DNA of 64,000 bases, from the NCBI RefSeq assembly GCF_003285265.1, contig NZ_CP030239.1, forward strand, positions 2,686,001-2,750,000. The letters are read 5' to 3'. Of the stretch, positions 59,030 through 64,000 are shown one piece after another. A program made the position numbers and the translations under genes. Under the pieces are notes generated by a model. It was given only the letters and a program-made list of their open reading frames with translations. It was not told the origin of the DNA and ran no database searches. How positions within the stretch are numbered: the first letter of the stretch is position 1; the number at the start of each line of letters is the position of its first letter. The DNA comes from Paracoccus mutanolyticus. GTDB taxonomy: Bacteria; Pseudomonadota; Alphaproteobacteria; Rhodobacterales; Rhodobacteraceae.

Positions 59030-59913
59030 ATGTCCCTTCCGCCGCTCGCCGCCTTGCGCGCTTTCGAGGCCGTCGCCCGTCACCTGAGCTTTACCCGCGC
59101 TGCCGAGGAGCTGGGCATGACCCAGCCGCGGTCAGCTATCAGATTCGCCTGCTCGAGGAGCGGCTGGGCACGCCCCTGTTCCTGCGCAAGCCGCGCGAGA
59201 TCGTGCTGACGGAAACCGGGGCGCTGTTTGCGCGGCCTACCATCGACGCCTTCGATCAGCTGCGCGAGGCCTATGCCGATCCGTCGGCGGATGCGGTGTC
59301 GACTCTGTCCATCTCGACGGTGCCGACCTTTGCGGGGGCGTGGCTCTCTCCGCGCCTGGGCAAGTTCCAGATGAACCATCCGAACCTGGCGGTGCGGCTT
59401 GAAACCAGCGACACCCTGGTCGATTTCGCGCGCGAGGATATCACCGTCGCCATCCGCGCGGGCGCGGGGGTCTGGCCGGGGCTCGAGGCGCATCACCTGA
59501 TGGCGGTGGAATACACGCCCATGATCTCGCCCGAACTGGCCCGGCGGCATGTGCTGAGCGAGCCTGCCGATCTGCTCAAGCTGCCGCTTCTGGACCCGGG
59601 GGACGAGAACTGGGCGCTCTGGATGAAGACGGCGGGGGTCGAGCGCTGGGAGGATTACCGCAAGCCGGGGCTGACCATGTCCACCGACCTGCACGAGGCT
59701 CGGGCGGCGCTGGCCGGCTATGGCGTCGCATTGCTGCAACCGGACTTCTTTCGCTATGAACTGGCGACGGGCGGGCTGATCCAGCCCTTTCCCATCATCT
59801 CGCGCAGCGGCCGCGGGTTTTATCTGGCCTATCCCAAGGGGCGCCGCAATCGTCCGGCGGTGCGCAAGTTCCGCGCCTTTCTGCTGGACGAAATCGCCAG
59901 CGACCCCGGCTGA
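59030..59913 (+). CDS. LysR-family regulator, GcvA-like (frameshift)
   Basis: This regulator of about 294 residues opens MSLPPLAALRAFEAVARHLS and has a helix-turn-helix FTRAAEELGMTQPAVSYQIR once the single missing base near 59130 is restored. The substrate domain has LSISTVPTFAGAWLSPRLG, EDITVAIRAGAGVWPGLEAH and ALAGYGVALLQPDFFRYEL, as in GcvA-type regulators. No gene divergent to it is an obvious target; the neighbour is the small DUF1127-like gene. The effector is unknown. Confidence 0.85.
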
Positions 59914-59922
59914 ACCGGGGTC
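59902..59922. terminator. hairpin at the stop of the LysR gene
   Basis: GACCCCGG and CCGGGGTC form an eight-pair stem around CTGAA, which contains the stop codon of the LysR-type gene. It lies between convergent genes. There is no long T run, so termination is only probable. Confidence 0.45.
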
Positions 59923-59936
59923 GCGCATTCCGGGGG

Positions 59937-61337
<1,401 letters not shown>

Positions 61338-61490
61338 GTCATTACCTCGGGCGCATGACCTGGAAACCCGCTGGCTGCGGGGATCGTTCCGGTCAGGCAT
61401 GTTTCAGGATCGGATCGGGACGGTTTTCATCCCTTGCGCCAGATATTTAGGGTCGGGGCGACATGAATGCCAATGCCGATTGCGGCTTGG

Positions 61491-62387
61491 TTATTCCGAT
61501 TCTGCATAACCACCGCCGAGCTCGCGCGCGGCTTGCCAGACCCGGCCGGTGATGCCGCGTCCGCGCGCGGCGTTGCGATACAGGCGGATTTCCATGGGCA
61601 GTTCGGGGGCGACGATTTCCAGCCGTCCGTCCTGCAGTTCCGCTTCGACCAGCAGGCGGGGCAGCCAGACGACGCCATGACCGGCGACCGCCATGCTTTT
61701 CATCGCCTCGGCCATGCTGGCCTCGTCCGTGTGGGCGACATAGACCTTGGGTGCGCCGGGTTGGGCCAGCGCGATCCGGGCCATCGCGTTCAGGAAACTG
61801 CCGCGCGAGTATTTCAGCATGGGCATGCCTTCGGTCAGCCATTCCGCCGGCCAGCCGGGCCGCGCCACGGCCACCAGCGAGTCGCGGCCCACCACCAGAT
61901 GCGGATAGCCTGAAGGATCCAGTGGGATGTTCACCTGCGGATGGGCATAGGTCAGAAAGAAGTCATAGCCGCCTTCGGTCAGCGCTTCGATGCAGCGGTC
62001 GAAGTTCTCGGGCTTGACGCGGCTGGTCATGGGCCCTGCCGCGGATTTCAGCCGCATCAGCCAGCCCGGCAGGAAGGTCACCGTCAGACTGTGCAGCGCC
62101 AGAAAGCTGATCTCGCCCCCACGAGAGCGGGCATGATCGCGGAACTCGGCGCGGCGGGCATTGATCATGCGCACCGCTTCCTCGGCCGTTTCGCGAAACA
62201 GCATTCCTTCCGGCGTCAGCCGTACCGGATAGCTTTCGCGCGACAGAAGGTCGGTTCCCAGCCATTCCTCAAGCGCGCGGATACGACGGGAAAAGGCGCT
62301 TTGCGTGACGCCCCGCAGCTCGGCCGAGCGTGAAAAGCTGTGCGTTTCCGCCAGCACCAGAAAGTCCTCGAGCCATTTGAAATCCAT
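61491..62387 (-). CDS. LysR-family regulator
   Basis: This intact 298-residue regulator starts MDFKWLEDFLVLAETHSFSR. It has the DNA-binding helix RSAELRGVTQSAFSRRIRAL and an effector domain with ISFLALHSLTVTFLPGWLMR, EGGYDFFLTYAHPQVNIPLD and AVAGHGVVWLPRLLVEAELQ. The ATG at 62387 is the standard start for LysR; a longer frame to 62441 is rejected. It lies 153 bases upstream of aspA in the same direction and so might regulate it, and it is divergent from the zinc-chaperone gene. The effector is unknown. Confidence 0.9.
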   Translation of the reverse strand: MDFKWLEDFLVLAETHSFSRSAELRGVTQSAFSRRIRALEEWLGTDLLSRESYPVRLTPEGMLFRETAEEAVRMINARRAEFRDHARSRGGEISFLALHSLTVTFLPGWLMRLKSAAGPMTSRVKPENFDRCIEALTEGGYDFFLTYAHPQVNIPLDPSGYPHLVVGRDSLVAVARPGWPAEWLTEGMPMLKYSRGSFLNAMARIALAQPGAPKVYVAHTDEASMAEAMKSMAVAGHGVVWLPRLLVEAELQDGRLEIVAPELPMEIRLYRNAARGRGITGRVWQAARELGGGYAESE

Positions 62388-62474
62388 GGCACCCCCTGAT
62401 GCGGCTTTAGCCCAGCCGCGGAGGGTGCGCCACAGAAACACGGTTGCGGCCGGTTTGCCGAGGCGCTATCTGTA

Positions 62475-62491
62475 ATGTTATACTATAACAT
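62475..62491. promoter_or_regulatory. Zur box directly before the ZigA-type gene
   Basis: ATGTTATACTATAACAT is a perfect 17-base palindrome of the alphaproteobacterial Zur type (GTTATAnTATAAC core). It ends at the base before the ATG at 62492, so bound Zur would cover the promoter or the ribosome site. It predicts expression when zinc is scarce. Confidence 0.8.
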
Positions 62492-63713
62492 ATGAGGATG
62501 CCATGCCCGCCAGCACCCGACAACCGCCTGCCCGTCACCGTCCTGTCGGGCTTCCTGGGCGCGGGAAAGACCACGCTGCTGAACCACATCCTGAACAACC
62601 GCGAGGGCCGCCGTGTGGCGGTCATCGTCAATGACATGTCCGAGGTGAACATCGACGCCGACCTCGTGCGAGCGGCGCGGAACTGACCCGGGCCGAGGAA
62701 AAGCTGGTCGAGATGACCAATGGCTGCATCTGCTGCACCTTGCGCGACGACCTGCTGTCAGAGGTGCGGCGGCTGGCCGAGGAGGGGCGCTTCGACTATC
62801 TGCTGATCGAGTCGACCGGCATCGCCGAGCCGCTGCCGGTGGCCGCCACCTTCGACTTCCGCGATGCGAATGGCGACAGCCTGTCGGACGTGGCGCGGCT
62901 GGACACGATGGTGACGGTGGTCGACCGCGATCATCATGCGCGACTTTGCCAGTCACGATGCCCTGCCCGACCGCGGTGAAAGCCTGGGCGAGGAGGATGG
63001 CCGCACCCTGGTCGACCTGTTGACGGACCAGATCGAGTTCGCCGACGTGATCGTGCTGAACAAAGTGACCGATGCCGGCCCCGAGCGGCTGGACCGGGCG
63101 CGCAAGATCGTTCGAGCCCTGAACCCCGACGCGAGGCTGATCGAGACGGATTTCGGCCGTGTCGAGGCCGATTCGATCTTCGACACCGGGCTGTTTGACT
63201 TCGACAAGGCGCACATGCATCCGATGTGGGCCAAGGAGCTTTACGGTTTCGAGGATCACGTCCCGGAGACCGAGGAATACGGCATCTCCTCCTTCGTCTA
63301 TCGGGCACGGAAGCCGTTCCATCCCCGCAAGCTATGACCTCCTTAACGGAGATCTGCCCGGTGTGATCCGCGCCAAAGGGCATTTCTGGATCGCAAGCCG
63401 CCCGAACTGGGCGGTGGAGTTCAGCCTGTCGGGGGCGCTTTCGAATGTGTCGCCCCTGGGGATCTGGTGGGCGGGACTCCCACGCGAACGCTGGCCCAGC
63501 CACCCCGATGCGCTGGCCGAAATGCGGCGCAACTGGGTCGAACCCTGGGGCGATCGCCGGCAGGAACTGGTCTTCATCGGCGCCGGCATGGATGCCGAGG
63601 CAATCAGCACCGCGCTGGACGAGGCCTTGGTGATGGCGGCCGACTATACACCGGGGGACTGGGTCGGCTTGCCCGATCCGTTCCCCCAGTGGGGCAATCG
63701 CCGGGTGGCATGA
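62492..63713 (+). CDS. zigA: CobW/ZigA-type zinc metallochaperone GTPase (frameshifts)
   Basis: This COG0523 GTPase of about 407 residues has Walker [39 protein letters not shown], the metal-binding CxCC motif in [38 protein letters not shown] and VLNKVTD, the guanine site. The C-terminal domain has [19 protein letters not shown]. Breaks near 62677, 62935 and 63335 cut it into four pieces in order. The ATG at 62492 abuts a Zur box; an ATG at 62502 with an early shift is possible. It should deliver zinc to client enzymes under zinc limitation. Its stop overlaps the DUF6525 gene. Confidence 0.9.
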
Positions 63714-64000
63714 CGATGCGGGCGAATCTTGCGACATCGCTGCGGCGGCGACGGACCGCGCCGATGGGCCATTACGACAGCCTGCCGGCCGAGCTGCGCC
63801 ACTGGCTTGCGCGGGCTGCGCTGCCATGGAGCCCCGCCTCGGCCTTGCGCCTGTGGCGCCGGGCGATGCACAGAACAGGCTGCCCATGCGCGGCCTGCGC
63901 CTGCCTTGACACCGCCGAGGCGCGGCTGCTGGCCCGGGACGCAGCCCAGGTCTGGGGTGCGGGCCATCCGGGCTTGGAAGTCCATTTCGACAGCATCGGC
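63710..64000 (+). CDS. DUF6525-like small protein (3' end outside window)
   Basis: This frame of 97 codons is open to the window edge. It starts [20 protein letters not shown] and has HYDSLPAELRHWLARAALPW and SPASALRLWRRAMHR, the features of the DUF6525 family seen beside CobW-type genes in Rhodobacteraceae. The ATG overlaps the ZigA stop, which suggests Zur-controlled co-expression. A cluster of cysteines follows (GCPCAACACL), which could bind metal. The end is not in view. Confidence 0.7.
   Translation, partial: MTMRANLATSLRRRRTAPMGHYDSLPAELRHWLARAALPWSPASALRLWRRAMHRTGCPCAACACLDTAEARLLARDAAQVWGAGHPGLEVHFDSIG

Overview
The window is a 64 kb piece of a GC-rich alphaproteobacterial genome, most probably Rhodobacteraceae/Paracoccaceae and Paracoccus-like (inferred). 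The evidence is a FruB-type IIA-HPr-EI fusion in a fruBKA operon, an nrdHIEF operon, a tight hexuronate operon, matABC with a divergent GntR regulator, a ZigA-type GTPase behind a Zur box, and a DUF6525 gene. No rRNA, tRNA, CRISPR array, transposase or integrase was seen.

Layout: (1) 1-16203 is an exopolysaccharide region: GT2/GT4 glycosyltransferases, a flippase, an ExoY-type initiating sugar transferase, a PIG-L deacetylase, two sulfotransferases, a Wzy/ligase-type polymerase, a Wzc/GumC-like chain-length protein with a decayed P-loop, a large hybrid histidine kinase and a GT61 glycosyltransferase. Together they suggest a deacetylated and possibly sulfated polymer. (2) 16506-21584 is malonate uptake and use (matB, matA, matC, divergent matR-like regulator). 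(3) 21588-34945 is sugar-acid catabolism: two FCD-type GntR regulators, an Ldh_2 dehydrogenase, a TRAP transporter, then idnD-like, uxuA, uxuB, a short uxaB-like gene, an RspB/LgoD-like dehydrogenase and uxaA. No uronate isomerase is present. (4) 34996-41423 is the fructose PTS (LacI regulator, fruB, fruK, fruA) with a perfect LacI-type operator. (5) 41673-46226 is C4-dicarboxylate uptake (dctA divergent from dctB-dctD). (6) 46296-53781 holds tex, pdxY, a MOSC protein and nrdFEI, with nrdH next at 53795-54016 and paired NrdR-like boxes upstream of it. (7) 54466-64000 holds NDH-2, glyoxalase I, a MarR regulator, sdhE, aspartate aminotransferase, two LysR regulators, aspartase, a zinc-chaperone GTPase and the start of a DUF6525 gene.

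About 27 of some 50 genes carry one or more single-base reading-frame breaks. Homology continues at once in another frame, and a single missing base usually restores it. I read these as indel errors in the sequence rather than mass pseudogene formation. I therefore annotate whole genes across the breaks and describe each break.

The signals most worth a second look are: a hairpin plus TATTTG...GTGAAAG element repeated in intergenic spaces, mostly between convergent genes; a DctD-like regulator without the GAFTGA loop, paired with tandem operators and a sigma-70-like dctA promoter; a hexuronate operon that lacks uxaC but carries two aldonate-type dehydrogenases; a regulator with two GntR DNA-binding domains; and a duplicated stem-loop between nrdE and nrdF.
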